A stretch of DNA of 45,386 nucleotides from an uncultured Alphaproteobacteria bacterium (GTDB taxonomy: Bacteria; Pseudomonadota; Alphaproteobacteria; UBA828), in NCBI GenBank assembly GCA_913053235.1, contig CAJXFT010000007.1, positions 1 through 45,386 of the forward strand, in the 5' to 3' direction. A program made the translations under genes and the position numbers. A model generated the notes under the pieces. That model did no database searches, was not told the origin of the DNA, and was given only the letters and a program-made list of their open reading frames with translations. Shown here one piece after another: positions 35,540-44,432 of this stretch (position 1 is its first letter; each line of letters begins with the position of its first letter).

Positions 35540-38500
35540 TCAGGCCAACGCTTCGCCGCCGTCCAGCGCCTGTCGAACCGCGGCCGCGAAATCCGCCTTC
35601 TTAAACGGTTTTTGCAGCAGCCGCGGGCCGCCATTTCGCCCCGCCAGGGTGGAGATTGCGCCTTCCGTGTAACCTGACATATAGAGCAATTTGACGGCCG
35701 GCCTGCGGCGTTGAATTTCGCTCGCAAGGTCGCGGCCGTTCATGCCGCCCGGCAAAACGATGTCGCTGAGCAACAGATCGATCGCCGGCGCGCGCTCGAC
35801 AACTTCCAGCGCCGCCTTCGCCGTCGCGGCTTCGAGGACTTCGTAGCCGAGATTGCCGAGAAGGGCGATCGCGAGAGCGCGGACATCGGCATCGTCCTCG
35901 ACCACCAAAACCCTCTCGCCACGGGCCGATGGCGATACCGCATCCAAAGGATGTTTCTTCCCGCCGTCGCACCGCGCCGATGATCGCGGCAGGAATATCT
36001 TGACCGTGCTGCCCTTGCCTTCCTCGCTGTCAATCACTGCATGGCCGCCCGATTGCCGGGCGAAGCCATACACCATGCTTAAGCCCAGGCCCGAGCCCTG
36101 GCCGACATCCTTGGTCGAAAAAAACGGCTCGAAGGCGTGAAGCAACACGTCGCTCGGCATTCCCGTGCCGGTGTCCGAGACCGCGAGCATCACATACTCC
36201 CGGGGTGTCGTCTCGCTCGGCACGGCGGCGCGCGCGTCGCTCTCGGACAGGTTTGCCGTCTCGATGGTGAGAGCGCCGCCCCCGGGCATGGCGTCGCGGG
36301 CGTTGATCGCCAGGTTGAGGATCGCGCTTTCCATCTGTGAAACATCGACGTCACAAAGCCACAATTCATCCTTGGCTAGGGTGTTCACCTCTATCGTCTC
36401 GCCGAGTGTGCGCACCAACATATCCGCCATTTCGGACACCAATATGTCGAGATTGATCGCTTCGGGTTGCAGCACTTGCTTGCGCGAAAAGGCGAGCAGC
36501 CGATTGGTCAAGGCGGCGCCTCGACCGGCCGCCTGCACCGCGCGCTCGATCATCCGGGTGGCATCAGCGTCACCGTTGAGGTGCTCGCGAACCAGCTCGA
36601 GGTTCCCCAGCATCACCGTCAGCAGATTGTTGAAGTCGTGCGCGACACCGCCGGTCAACTGGCCGACGGCCTCCATTTTCTGCGCTTGACGAAGCTGTTC
36701 CTCGACCAGCTTGCGTTCGCTGGCGTCGCGCATGGTGCCGATAAAGGTGCGCTGCCCGCCGACCAGCATTTCGCTGACCGCAAGCTCCATCGGAAACGTC
36801 GCGCCATCCTTGCGCTGGCCCAATACTTCGCGTGGTCCCTGCCCGATAAGTTTTCCGCTTCCGGTTTCCAGATATCGTTTAACGAAGCCCGGGTGAAGGC
36901 TACGCTCCGGCTCGGGCATCAGCAGCTCTACGTTTCGCCCGATAACCTGTTCGGCCGGATAGCCGAACATTTTCTCGGCGGATCGGTTAAATGATTGAAT
37001 AGTTGCCCGCTCGTCGATCGTGATCACGCCGTCGGCCACATTCTCCATGATGCCGCGCAGGTTTTGCTCGCTCTTCCGAAGCGCCTCTTCCGCCTCTATT
37101 TGCTCGGTGATGTCCCGAACCGTGCCGGCAAAGCGAATGGGCTTGTATGCTTCGTTTCGAAACACCCGCACGTGAGAACTCATCACCCGTTCGACGCTGT
37201 CCGCTCTGACGGTTCGAAAAATTATGTCGTAATCTTGGCCATCCTTGGCGAGCTTCTCATTCGCGGACTTGACGCGGTCCAGATCGTTCGGGTGGACGTG
37301 TCTCAGAAAATCGTCGTAGGACGGCTCGAAGGCGCTTGGTTCATGGCCATATATGCGAAAATGTTGGTCTGACCATTGCTCTTTTCCACTCTCGATATGA
37401 CGCTCCCAGCTGCCGATTTTTGCGATGCGTTGGGCCTCTGCAAGACCGGCCTCGCTCTTGCGCAGGGCCTCCTCCGCCGCGCGGCGATCGGTGACATCCT
37501 GGCCCAAACCAAATAGCCCCCGCACGTGGCCATCGGCGGCGACGTCCGGGACGTAGGTGATCTCCATCGTGCGCCGGCCGAGTTTCGGGTAGTCGCGCTC
37601 AATATCGAACTTCACCGCCTCACCGGTGAGCGCTCGGCGAAAGTAGGGTTCCCAGAGATTGAATGATTTTTCGTCGATCAGTTCATATACGTTCATGCCG
37701 ATGAATTCATTGCGAGGTCGGCCGTACCAATCCTCGTATGCTTTGTTTGCGAAGCGGTAACACCCGTTTTCATCCAAATAGGAAATGATGGCCGGCAAAT
37801 TATCCGTGACCGTACGCAGCAATTGTTGGCTTTCCTCGAGCGCGGTTTCCGCCGCCTTGCGTTCGCTGATATCGCGAATGATGCCCATGAATCGCGCCGG
37901 AGGGCCGTCGCCGTCACCCACCGGCCAGGCATGTATGGAGACCGGCACTTGCCTTCCATCACGATGGAGATATTCCTTTTCGTATTCGCCGTATGGTCCG
38001 GCCAGTATTTTCTCTCTTATTGTTCGGTTCTGTTCCCGCCACTCAGGATGTGAAATGTCATCAAGGCTGCGGCCACGCAATTCGGCAATATCGTAGCCGA
38101 GCATTTGAAGGAAGGCCGGGTTCGCCTCTTGAATCTTGCCTTCGGGGTCGGTGAACAGAATGCCGTCGAGACTGGTTTCGAACAGGCTTCGGTACTTGTT
38201 TTCCGATTCCGCCAGGGCCGCCGCCGCGCGCCTATGTTCGGTGACATCCAAGGCGAGGGCCGCCACGCCTGTGGTCTTTCCAGCCGCGTTCCTGAGCGGG
38301 GTATTGTACCACTCGACGAATACCGTGCGGCCGTCCTTGGTTACATTTTCACTGGTGTTGCGTACACCCCCTTCGTGTTCGAGCACGCGCTGGATGAAGT
38401 CATCTATGTACTTTCTATCTTTTTCTGGGACGACAAGTATCATTGCGTTGTGGCCTATCGCCTCGTCCGCGCTGTAGCCGAAAATTTTTTCCGCCGCCGA

Positions 38501-39139
38501 ATTCCATTCTTTCACCACGTAGTTCACGTCCCAAACGATCACGGCGACAGGCGTATGGGTAATATGGTTTGACAGCCTTAATTCACTCTCCCGCAGCGCT
38601 TCCAGCGCCTGCTTTTGCTCGGTGATGTCTTGCGAAACGCAGAGAATAGCGGGCTTGCCGCTATCCGCCGTGCGGTAAGGAACCTTGATCGTCTGTTGCC
38701 ATCTCTCGCGACCCCGCCCATCGATAAATGGCTCCTCGGCGATGTGTTTGATTCTTCCTGACCTGATGACCTCAAGGTCATCGGAGCGATAGCGCGCCAC
38801 CAAGGCCGGATCGGCGCTCAATTCGTCTTCTTTCCGGCCCGTCATCTCCCGCACCGTTAGCCCGAAGGCCGAAGCGGTGGCTTGGTTGACCAGAATAAAT
38901 CGACCGTCAATGTCTTTCGCGAACAGGAAGTGGGGCACCAGATCGATGATCTGGCGAATCGTCTGTTCATGAATATCTTGAGCCGCGGGGAGGGTGGAGC
39001 GTGAAGCGGGGTTCGCTAGAGGCGCGCCAGGGCCTCGTTCAAGCTCCTCGATCCGGCGTTTGAGATCGGCGACCTGCCGGCTGAGCCGAGCGTTTTCCCG
39101 GCGCATCGAGGCGCTGCCGGTTCGCTCTGAACGCGTCAT
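35540..39139 (-). CDS. Soluble six-PAS hybrid histidine kinase with FixL-like last PAS
   Basis: 1199 aa. N-terminal coiled coil (~14-36), then PAS modules at about 60-180, 190-305, 312-430, 440-555, 565-685 and 695-810. The sixth, with ITIDERATIQSFNRSAEKMF and LMPEPERSLHPGFVKRYLET, reads like the heme PAS of FixL; His749 aligns with the heme-ligating His200 of Bradyrhizobium FixL and Arg755 with Arg206. HisKA His834 (GGVAHDFNNLL), HATPase (NLAINARDAM, SDTGTGM, GQGSGLGLSMVYG) and a C-terminal receiver with Asp1126 (LLLSDIVLPG) follow. No membrane segment. GGGAG precedes the ATG, and a CtrA box lies 47 bp upstream. Paralogue of the five-PAS kinase at 23242. Confidence 0.93.
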   Translation of the reverse strand: MTRSERTGSASMRRENARLSRQVADLKRRIEELERGPGAPLANPASRSTLPAAQDIHEQTIRQIIDLVPHFLFAKDIDGRFILVNQATASAFGLTVREMTGRKEDELSADPALVARYRSDDLEVIRSGRIKHIAEEPFIDGRGRERWQQTIKVPYRTADSGKPAILCVSQDITEQKQALEALRESELRLSNHITHTPVAVIVWDVNYVVKEWNSAAEKIFGYSADEAIGHNAMILVVPEKDRKYIDDFIQRVLEHEGGVRNTSENVTKDGRTVFVEWYNTPLRNAAGKTTGVAALALDVTEHRRAAAALAESENKYRSLFETSLDGILFTDPEGKIQEANPAFLQMLGYDIAELRGRSLDDISHPEWREQNRTIREKILAGPYGEYEKEYLHRDGRQVPVSIHAWPVGDGDGPPARFMGIIRDISERKAAETALEESQQLLRTVTDNLPAIISYLDENGCYRFANKAYEDWYGRPRNEFIGMNVYELIDEKSFNLWEPYFRRALTGEAVKFDIERDYPKLGRRTMEITYVPDVAADGHVRGLFGLGQDVTDRRAAEEALRKSEAGLAEAQRIAKIGSWERHIESGKEQWSDQHFRIYGHEPSAFEPSYDDFLRHVHPNDLDRVKSANEKLAKDGQDYDIIFRTVRADSVERVMSSHVRVFRNEAYKPIRFAGTVRDITEQIEAEEALRKSEQNLRGIMENVADGVITIDERATIQSFNRSAEKMFGYPAEQVIGRNVELLMPEPERSLHPGFVKRYLETGSGKLIGQGPREVLGQRKDGATFPMELAVSEMLVGGQRTFIGTMRDASERKLVEEQLRQAQKMEAVGQLTGGVAHDFNNLLTVMLGNLELVREHLNGDADATRMIERAVQAAGRGAALTNRLLAFSRKQVLQPEAINLDILVSEMADMLVRTLGETIEVNTLAKDELWLCDVDVSQMESAILNLAINARDAMPGGGALTIETANLSESDARAAVPSETTPREYVMLAVSDTGTGMPSDVLLHAFEPFFSTKDVGQGSGLGLSMVYGFARQSGGHAVIDSEEGKGSTVKIFLPRSSARCDGGKKHPLDAVSPSARGERVLVVEDDADVRALAIALLGNLGYEVLEAATAKAALEVVERAPAIDLLLSDIVLPGGMNGRDLASEIQRRRPAVKLLYMSGYTEGAISTLAGRNGGPRLLQKPFKKADFAAAVRQALDGGEALA

Positions 39140-39179
39140 TCGATATCTCCCTGGTGTCCAAACCCGGAAAGGCTATGCA

Positions 39180-39201
39180 GTTAATGTTAACGTTCCATTA
39201 A
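39180..39201. promoter_or_regulatory. CtrA-type box plus GTTAATGTTAAC before hybrid kinase 3
   Basis: TTAACGTTCCATTAA at 39187-39201 is a perfect TTAA-N7-TTAA, 47 bp upstream of the kinase ATG. It overlaps GTTAATGTTAAC (39180-39191), the same 12-mer as at 7151-7162, giving three TTAA half-sites in 22 bp. Confidence 0.7.
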
Positions 39202-39213
39202 CCACGCGACGGG

Positions 39214-39849
39214 TCATACGGCGGCGGCGCTGGGGCGGGCTTCCACTTCGCCGAACCAGCGCGCCAGATTGGCGCAGGCGGCGGGCGGCTCGACCTCGAC
39301 GCGGGCGGCGAAGCGGATGGTGACGAAAGTGGTGATGTCGGCGACCGAGAAGGAATCGCCGGCGACGAAGCGCACCGCGCCCAGGCGTTCATCGAAATGC
39401 GCGAAGAAGCGCCCCATTGCATTGCGCCCGCGCTCGACCAATTCGGCAATTTGCGGCACCCCGCCGGGTACGCCCGGCAACCCGCGGTCCTCGAAGGCGG
39501 GCGAGGAATTGCGCAGCATGTCGGCCGCGGCGAGATAGCCCATAAACTCGGCGCGCCGGCTCCACATCTCGATCAGCGCTTTTTCCTTGGCCTCGCTTCC
39601 GAACAGCACCGGCTCGGGGTGGAGCTCTTCGAGATAGCGGCAGATCGCCATCGTTTCGGCGATACAGGTGCCGTCGTCGAGTTCCAGCACCGGCACCTGG
39701 CTGGCCGGGTTGACCGCCTTGAAGGAATCGCTGAATTGCGCGCGCTCGCGCGTGTTGATCTCGACGGTCGGGATTTGCACGCCCTTTTCGGCCAGGAACA
39801 TGTTCACGCGTTGCGGGTTCGGCGCGACTTTGAAATCATAGAGTTTCAT
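39214..39849 (-). CDS. Glutathione S-transferase
   Basis: 211 aa. Thioredoxin-like N-domain KLYDFKVAPNPQRVNMFLAEKG with the catalytic-region Ser/Pro pattern, VNPASQVPVLELDDGTCIAET (cis-Pro and the glutathione-binding E-T motif; usual form ESxxI), then an all-helical C-domain with FVAGDSFSVADITTF, the N-capping box. Detoxification or stress role in the cytosol; substrate not predictable. AGGAGCC lies shortly before ATG 39849, so ATG 39885 is not preferred. The six-PAS kinase follows 75 bp downstream with its own promoter. Confidence 0.9.
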   Translation of the reverse strand: MKLYDFKVAPNPQRVNMFLAEKGVQIPTVEINTRERAQFSDSFKAVNPASQVPVLELDDGTCIAETMAICRYLEELHPEPVLFGSEAKEKALIEMWSRRAEFMGYLAAADMLRNSSPAFEDRGLPGVPGGVPQIAELVERGRNAMGRFFAHFDERLGAVRFVAGDSFSVADITTFVTIRFAARVEVEPPAACANLARWFGEVEARPSAAAV

Positions 39850-39909
39850 TTCTAAAGGCTCCTGGATCGGTGGGTCAGGCGACAAAGTGCGCGGTCACGA
39901 CGCGGCAAG

Positions 39910-40335
39910 TCAAGCACCGTCCAATGCGCCCTCCGCCGAGCCGGCGAATTTCTCCAGGCCATCGGCGATGTCGTAGAAATCGCCTTTCTCCGCCGTGAAG
40001 ATATGGCCGATAGTGGCCAGGCCGCATGGCTGGTCGAGCGTGCCGGCGGCGATCGAGGTGGTTCGCATCCCCGCCGGTTGCCAGAAAAGGCTTGAGCCGC
40101 AGCGTCTGCAAAAGCCGCGCCGCGCATTCGGCGAGGAATCATACCAGGCGAGACCGCTTTCCTCGACCACGGAGAGATCGGCATTTTCGACTTTCGTATA
40201 GGCGCCGAATGCGCCGTGCAGGCGCCGGCACATGTCGCAATGGCAATTGATGACCCCGCGCATCGCTCCGTGTATTTCGTAGCGCACGGCGCCGCAAAGA
40301 CAACCGCCGCCATGCCCGCTCCTGTTCTCAGTCAT
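39910..40335 (-). CDS. GFA-family zinc protein (glutathione-dependent formaldehyde-activating/CENP-V type)
   Basis: 141 aa. Zinc cysteines are complete: GGGCLCGAVRYE, INCHCDMCRRLHG, and RGFCRRCGSSLFW. ATIGHIFTAEKGDFYDI follows the fold to its usual end. Named after the formaldehyde-glutathione adduct enzyme, but most members have unknown chemistry. AAGGA precedes the ATG at ~8 nt. The next gene downstream is the glutathione S-transferase 60 bp away on the same strand, giving a small glutathione-themed pair. Confidence 0.9.
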   Translation of the reverse strand: MTENRSGHGGGCLCGAVRYEIHGAMRGVINCHCDMCRRLHGAFGAYTKVENADLSVVEESGLAWYDSSPNARRGFCRRCGSSLFWQPAGMRTTSIAAGTLDQPCGLATIGHIFTAEKGDFYDIADGLEKFAGSAEGALDGA

Positions 40336-40428
40336 AATAAAATCCTTTTTGTTTGGTCCCTCAGACGCCGGGCGGTCGCATCCGCTCCCTTGGCTACCTC
40401 GTATTAACTCGGGCGCTCAGTCGCGCAG

Positions 40429-40543
40429 CCGGAATGCAAGAGAAGCATTCCGGGGGTGTGCCGTTTGCACGAATCTTTGTGGGTTCCGGTGCACGTTGGG
40501 CGTGCTTGGTGGAATGTGGCGAGTTTGGTGCATTGCATTCCGG
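40429..40543. repeat. Inverted and direct repeats of GCATTCCGG
   Basis: CCGGAATGC (40429-40437) and GCATTCCGG (40445-40453) form a perfect 9-bp stem with a 7-nt loop; a third copy, GCATTCCGG, is at 40535-40543. They lie in the ~210-bp gap between the GFA and SDR genes, which holds no gene I can support and is locally less GC-rich than its surroundings. Confidence 0.6.
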
Positions 40544-40545
40544 GG

Positions 40546-41415
40546 TTAGTCGATCAAGCCCAGTGCGCGCCCGATCTTGCGGTCGACAAAGCGCGTGGGC
40601 AGCAGGTTTGGCAGGGTCCAGTTGATGAATTTGCCCTGCACCGGCGCGTAGCGGGCCTTCGGCTTGGCCACCGTGAGCGCCTTATGGATGACGCGCGCGA
40701 CGCGCTCGGGCGGATCGCCCTTGGGCCCGACATCCATCAAATAAGCCATCAGCCGCGTCAGCGCCGGCGCGTAGGCGGTCTCCCGATAGGGCGAGAAATC
40801 ACTGTCCCCGGCCTTGTTCCAGATCGCTGTGGCGACCGCCCCGGGGGCGACGATGATCACCTCGATGCCGAACAGCATGAGCTCGCGCCGGAGGCTCTCC
40901 GAGACCGCTTCAAGGGCGTGCTTGGAGGCGCTGTAAGGCGCCATGAAGGGCATTGCGCGCTTGCCCGAGACGGAGCTCACATTGACGATGCGCCCGGGGA
41001 CGATGCGCCCGGGTTTGCCGGTCGCCGTATCGCCGCACCCGAGGAGCGGCAGGAAAGCCTGGGTCACGGCGACGGCGCCGAAGAAATTGACTTCGAACTG
41101 TTGACGGAAGGCGTCGAGCGGCAGGTGCGAGAGCGGCCCGCCGATGGCGATGCCGGCATTGTTGACGAGGCCGGCGAGGCTGGCGCCCGCAAGCGCGCGC
41201 GTCACATCCCTGGCGCCGGCGCTGATCGCCTCGCCGTCCGTCACATCCATGACAAGCGGGGTGAAGGCGTTGCCCAACCGGCTTTGCAGCCGCGCGCCAT
41301 CACCCTTGCGGCGGACGCCGCCAAAGACGCGAAAGCCCTTCGCTATCAGAAACTCTGCCGTGCTCGCGCCGATGCCGGTCGAGCTGCCGGTGACCACTAC
41401 CGCCTTGGCTTCCAC
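40546..41415 (-). CDS. SDR-family oxidoreductase
   Basis: 289 aa. Classical SDR: GSSTGIGASTAEFLIAKG cofactor loop, LVNNAGIAIGG, Ser in NVSSVSGK, Tyr-x3-Lys in PYSASKHALEA, and IIVAPGAVATAIW. The C-terminal extension (KPKARYAPVQGKFINWTLPN) is typical of SDRs acting on lipids, retinoids or steroids. NADP or NAD dependence cannot be assigned surely. No obvious partner; the molybdenum hydroxylase operon ends 70 bp upstream on the same strand. Confidence 0.92.
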   Translation of the reverse strand: MEAKAVVVTGSSTGIGASTAEFLIAKGFRVFGGVRRKGDGARLQSRLGNAFTPLVMDVTDGEAISAGARDVTRALAGASLAGLVNNAGIAIGGPLSHLPLDAFRQQFEVNFFGAVAVTQAFLPLLGCGDTATGKPGRIVPGRIVNVSSVSGKRAMPFMAPYSASKHALEAVSESLRRELMLFGIEVIIVAPGAVATAIWNKAGDSDFSPYRETAYAPALTRLMAYLMDVGPKGDPPERVARVIHKALTVAKPKARYAPVQGKFINWTLPNLLPTRFVDRKIGRALGLID

Positions 41416-41484
41416 CGCTGACGCTCCCGTTGATTCTCCCTTGGCGCATTATAACCGATGTATCCGGGATTGCGGCGCGCCGTG

Positions 41485-43941
41485 CTAGCCCTGGCCTTTC
41501 TGCGCCTTGCGGATCAGGGCGCGCAGGCGGCTCGGTGAAATCGGCAGCTCGTCGATCTTGACGCCGAGCGGCCGGAGCGCGTCCTCGACCGCCTGGGTGA
41601 CCGCCGGCGGCGCCCCCATGCGCCCGCCCTCGCCGCCGCCCTTAATGCCGTATTCGGTGTAGGGCGAGGGCGTCTCGACATGGCCGACGCGAATCACGTC
41701 CGGCCCCTCCATGATGCCCGGCAACAGATAGTCGGCGAAGGTCGCGTTGAGCAGTTGGCCGCTTTCGTCATAGTAGAAATGCTCATAGATGGTCGAGCCG
41801 ATGCCGTTGACGACGCCGCCCCGGATATGGCCTTCGAGCGTCATCGGATTGACCATGGTGCCGCAATCATGCACGGCGGTGTAATCGAGGAAGCTGACCT
41901 GGCCGGTCTCGATATCGACCTCGACCACCGGAATGTGAACCATATGGCCGACGAAGGGGTAGAAGATGCCCATGTCGGAGCGATCCTCGTTGGGCAGCGT
42001 CGTCAGCGGATGGTCATAGACGCATATCGCATCGAGGCCGCTGTCGAATTCGGGCCCGTCGGGAAAGCTGAGGCGGAAGTAATGCGCCTGCGTCGCCACT
42101 TCCTCGAAGCTGAGCTCGCGGCCGGGCGCGCCCTTGACGCGGACCTTGCCGTCAAACACTTCGAGGTCGGCGCTGTCGGTCTCCATCATATGGCCGGCAA
42201 AGCGCAGCAGCTTCTGCCTGATTTCGCCGGCGGCGCTGACGATGGCGCCGGCCACCATCACCGTGTAACGGCTGCCCGACGGCCCGGTCCCCAGCATGCC
42301 GGAATCGCTGTCGGCATATCTGATGACGATGTTGGCCGGGTCCATCTGCAACTGCTCGGCGATGACCTGCGTCGCCACCGTCTCGGGGCTGTTGCCGGTG
42401 AACGGCGAATGCAGCGAGGCGAACACGGTGCCGGTCGGGTCCATGCTGATCGAGATGCTCTCGGGCGTGCTCGAGAGATCGAAGCCGGGCTCGAGATTGA
42501 ACATCCACCATTCGGTCGAGTTGTAGACGCTGCGCTCCTGGCACGACACAACGCCGACGCCGATATAGCGCCCCTCATCGCGCGCCTCGGCCTGCTTCTT
42601 GCGCCAGCCGTAATAGTCCGACATCTCGAGCGCCATATCGAGCACCTTCGGATAGTCGCCGCTGTCATACATGTTGCCGGTCGGGATGATGTAGGGGAAC
42701 TGATCCGGCTGGATCAGGTTGAGTTGGCGGAATTCGACCGGATCGGCGCCCAGCTCGTCGACCGCGGCGTCGACCATGCGCTCCATGACCCAGTTGGTCA
42801 CTTCCGAGCCGAAGCCGCGATAGGCGCCGATCTGGCATTTGTTGGTGAGCACAGCCACCAGGTCGATGCCGAAGCTGTTGATGCGGTAGGGGCCGGTGAC
42901 CTGGGCCATGGCGTTGCCGTGCTGGCCGACGCCGAACTGGAAATAGGCACCGTAATCATCGACGACGCGGAAGCGCAGGCTGGTCATGGTGCCGTCTTTC
43001 TTGAGCGCCAGCTCGGCGTCGTAGATGCGGTCCGAGCCATGCGCATCGCAGCTCGTGGTGTCGTCGATACGGTCTTCGAGAAACTTCACCGGCCGCCCCG
43101 AGGCGCGCGCCAGCACCGCCACCAGGGCCATGATCTTGTGCAGGAAAACCTTGGCGCCGAAGCTGCCGCCGGCCAGGGTCGGGACGATATTGACATTCTT
43201 CGACGGCACGCCGAGCGAACGCGCGATGGTCCAGCCGATGAAGCTGTACATCTGGGTATTGGAATAGATCTCATATTTGTTCATGCCGGGGTCGTAGCTC
43301 GCCACGGCGCCGGCGGTCTCGAGCGGCTGACCACCCGAGCGCGGCCAGCGCAGATGGCGCTTGATGACCCGGTCGGCGGCGGCGAAATCCTCCTCGACCG
43401 GGCCGAAATCGAGCTTGCGCGCAAGTGCCACATTGGTATCGCCGCGCTCCGGATGGAGCACCGCGTCGCCGGTCATGGTGATCGCCTCTTCCATATCGAC
43501 GACCGGCGGCAGCTCCTCATAGACCACTTCGATGAGCTCCGAGGCGTCCTCGGCGATGGCGCGGCTTTCGGCGACCACGGCGGCGACCGGCTCGCCGACA
43601 TGGCGGACGCGGTCGAGCGCGACGCAGCGCTGCGGCACCGGCGGTGCCGCGAAGCTCGGCAATTCGCCGCACAGCTCGGCGATATCGGCGCCCGACATGA
43701 CGAGCACCACGCCGGCCACCTTCTCGGCCTTGCCGTAATCGACCGAGACGATGCGCGCATGCGCGTGCGGGCTCCTCAGCACCGCGCAATGCGCCATGTT
43801 CGCCATCACGATATCGTCGGCATATTTGCCGTGCCCGGTCAGCAAGCGCGGGTCCTCGACGCGCTTCATGCTCTTGCCGATCCAGGTATGGTCGCCGGTC
43901 GGTTTCTCGCGTTGGCGGCTTTGCGGGATGTGGTGCTTCAT
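41485..43941 (-). CDS. Molybdopterin-binding large subunit, xanthine dehydrogenase/CoxL family
   Basis: 818 aa. Starts with WIGKSMKRVEDPRLLTGHGKYADDI, the usual CoxL opening. GGSFGAKVFLHK and GAYRGFGSE (~370-378) are cofactor loops, and Glu771 in GEGGRMGAPPAVTQAVEDAL is the catalytic glutamate. True form I CO dehydrogenases carry AYxCSFR with a Cu-binding cysteine; here the loop reads AYRGFGS with no Cys, so CO oxidation is unlikely and an aldehyde, N-heterocycle or aromatic substrate is more probable. The ATG overlaps the small-subunit stop (ATGA), so translation is coupled; GGGAGAAG precedes it. Confidence 0.92.
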   Translation of the reverse strand: MKHHIPQSRQREKPTGDHTWIGKSMKRVEDPRLLTGHGKYADDIVMANMAHCAVLRSPHAHARIVSVDYGKAEKVAGVVLVMSGADIAELCGELPSFAAPPVPQRCVALDRVRHVGEPVAAVVAESRAIAEDASELIEVVYEELPPVVDMEEAITMTGDAVLHPERGDTNVALARKLDFGPVEEDFAAADRVIKRHLRWPRSGGQPLETAGAVASYDPGMNKYEIYSNTQMYSFIGWTIARSLGVPSKNVNIVPTLAGGSFGAKVFLHKIMALVAVLARASGRPVKFLEDRIDDTTSCDAHGSDRIYDAELALKKDGTMTSLRFRVVDDYGAYFQFGVGQHGNAMAQVTGPYRINSFGIDLVAVLTNKCQIGAYRGFGSEVTNWVMERMVDAAVDELGADPVEFRQLNLIQPDQFPYIIPTGNMYDSGDYPKVLDMALEMSDYYGWRKKQAEARDEGRYIGVGVVSCQERSVYNSTEWWMFNLEPGFDLSSTPESISISMDPTGTVFASLHSPFTGNSPETVATQVIAEQLQMDPANIVIRYADSDSGMLGTGPSGSRYTVMVAGAIVSAAGEIRQKLLRFAGHMMETDSADLEVFDGKVRVKGAPGRELSFEEVATQAHYFRLSFPDGPEFDSGLDAICVYDHPLTTLPNEDRSDMGIFYPFVGHMVHIPVVEVDIETGQVSFLDYTAVHDCGTMVNPMTLEGHIRGGVVNGIGSTIYEHFYYDESGQLLNATFADYLLPGIMEGPDVIRVGHVETPSPYTEYGIKGGGEGGRMGAPPAVTQAVEDALRPLGVKIDELPISPSRLRALIRKAQKGQG

Positions 43942-44420
43942 TTGGCTTCTCCCTGGATCTTGACCGCCGCCGTCTCGACCGCCTCGACGATCGTCTGGTA
44001 GCCGGTGCAGCGGCATAGATTGCTGGAGATCGCGGCGCGGATCTCCTCGCGGTCGGGGGTGGCGTTGTTTTCCAGCAATTCGGTCGCCGTCATCAACATG
44101 CCGGGCGTGCAGAAGCCGCATTGCAGGCCGTGTTTTTCCCAGAACGCCTCCTGCAGCGGGTGCATGTCGTCGATCGTACCCAGGCTTTCGACGGTGCGCA
44201 CCTCGGCGCCGTCGAGCTGCACCGCGAGCAGCAGGCAGGAGCGCGCCGTCTTGTCGTTGAGGAGGATGTTGCAGCAGCCGCAGATGCCGTGCTCGCATCC
44301 GACATGGGTGCCGGTGAGGCCGAGATCCTCGCGCAGAAAATCGCTCGCCAGGCGGCGCGGCTCGACGCCGCGCTCATATTGTACGCCGTTGACGGTAACG
44401 TTGATGGTTACGGTTTGCAT
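43938..44420 (-). CDS. [2Fe-2S] small subunit, CoxS family
   Basis: 160 aa. N-terminal plant-type ferredoxin cluster with Cys42, Cys47, Cys50 (GCEHGICGCC) and Cys62; the C-terminal helical cluster has Cys101, Cys104 (CGFCTPGM) and Cys136, Cys138 (LCRCTGY). It carries electrons from the molybdenum centre to the FAD subunit. No signal peptide, so the enzyme is cytosolic. The 4-bp overlap with the large subunit gene and the 12-bp gap to the FAD subunit make a clear MSL operon. Confidence 0.95.
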   Translation of the reverse strand: MQTVTINVTVNGVQYERGVEPRRLASDFLREDLGLTGTHVGCEHGICGCCNILLNDKTARSCLLLAVQLDGAEVRTVESLGTIDDMHPLQEAFWEKHGLQCGFCTPGMLMTATELLENNATPDREEIRAAISSNLCRCTGYQTIVEAVETAAVKIQGEAK

Positions 44421-44432
44421 GGCTTTCCCCCG

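Noticed and set aside
41680-44001. 773-codon plus-strand open frame
   Set aside because: Antisense of the molybdopterin subunit; no motif, high His/Asp/Ala content typical of reverse-frame shadows.
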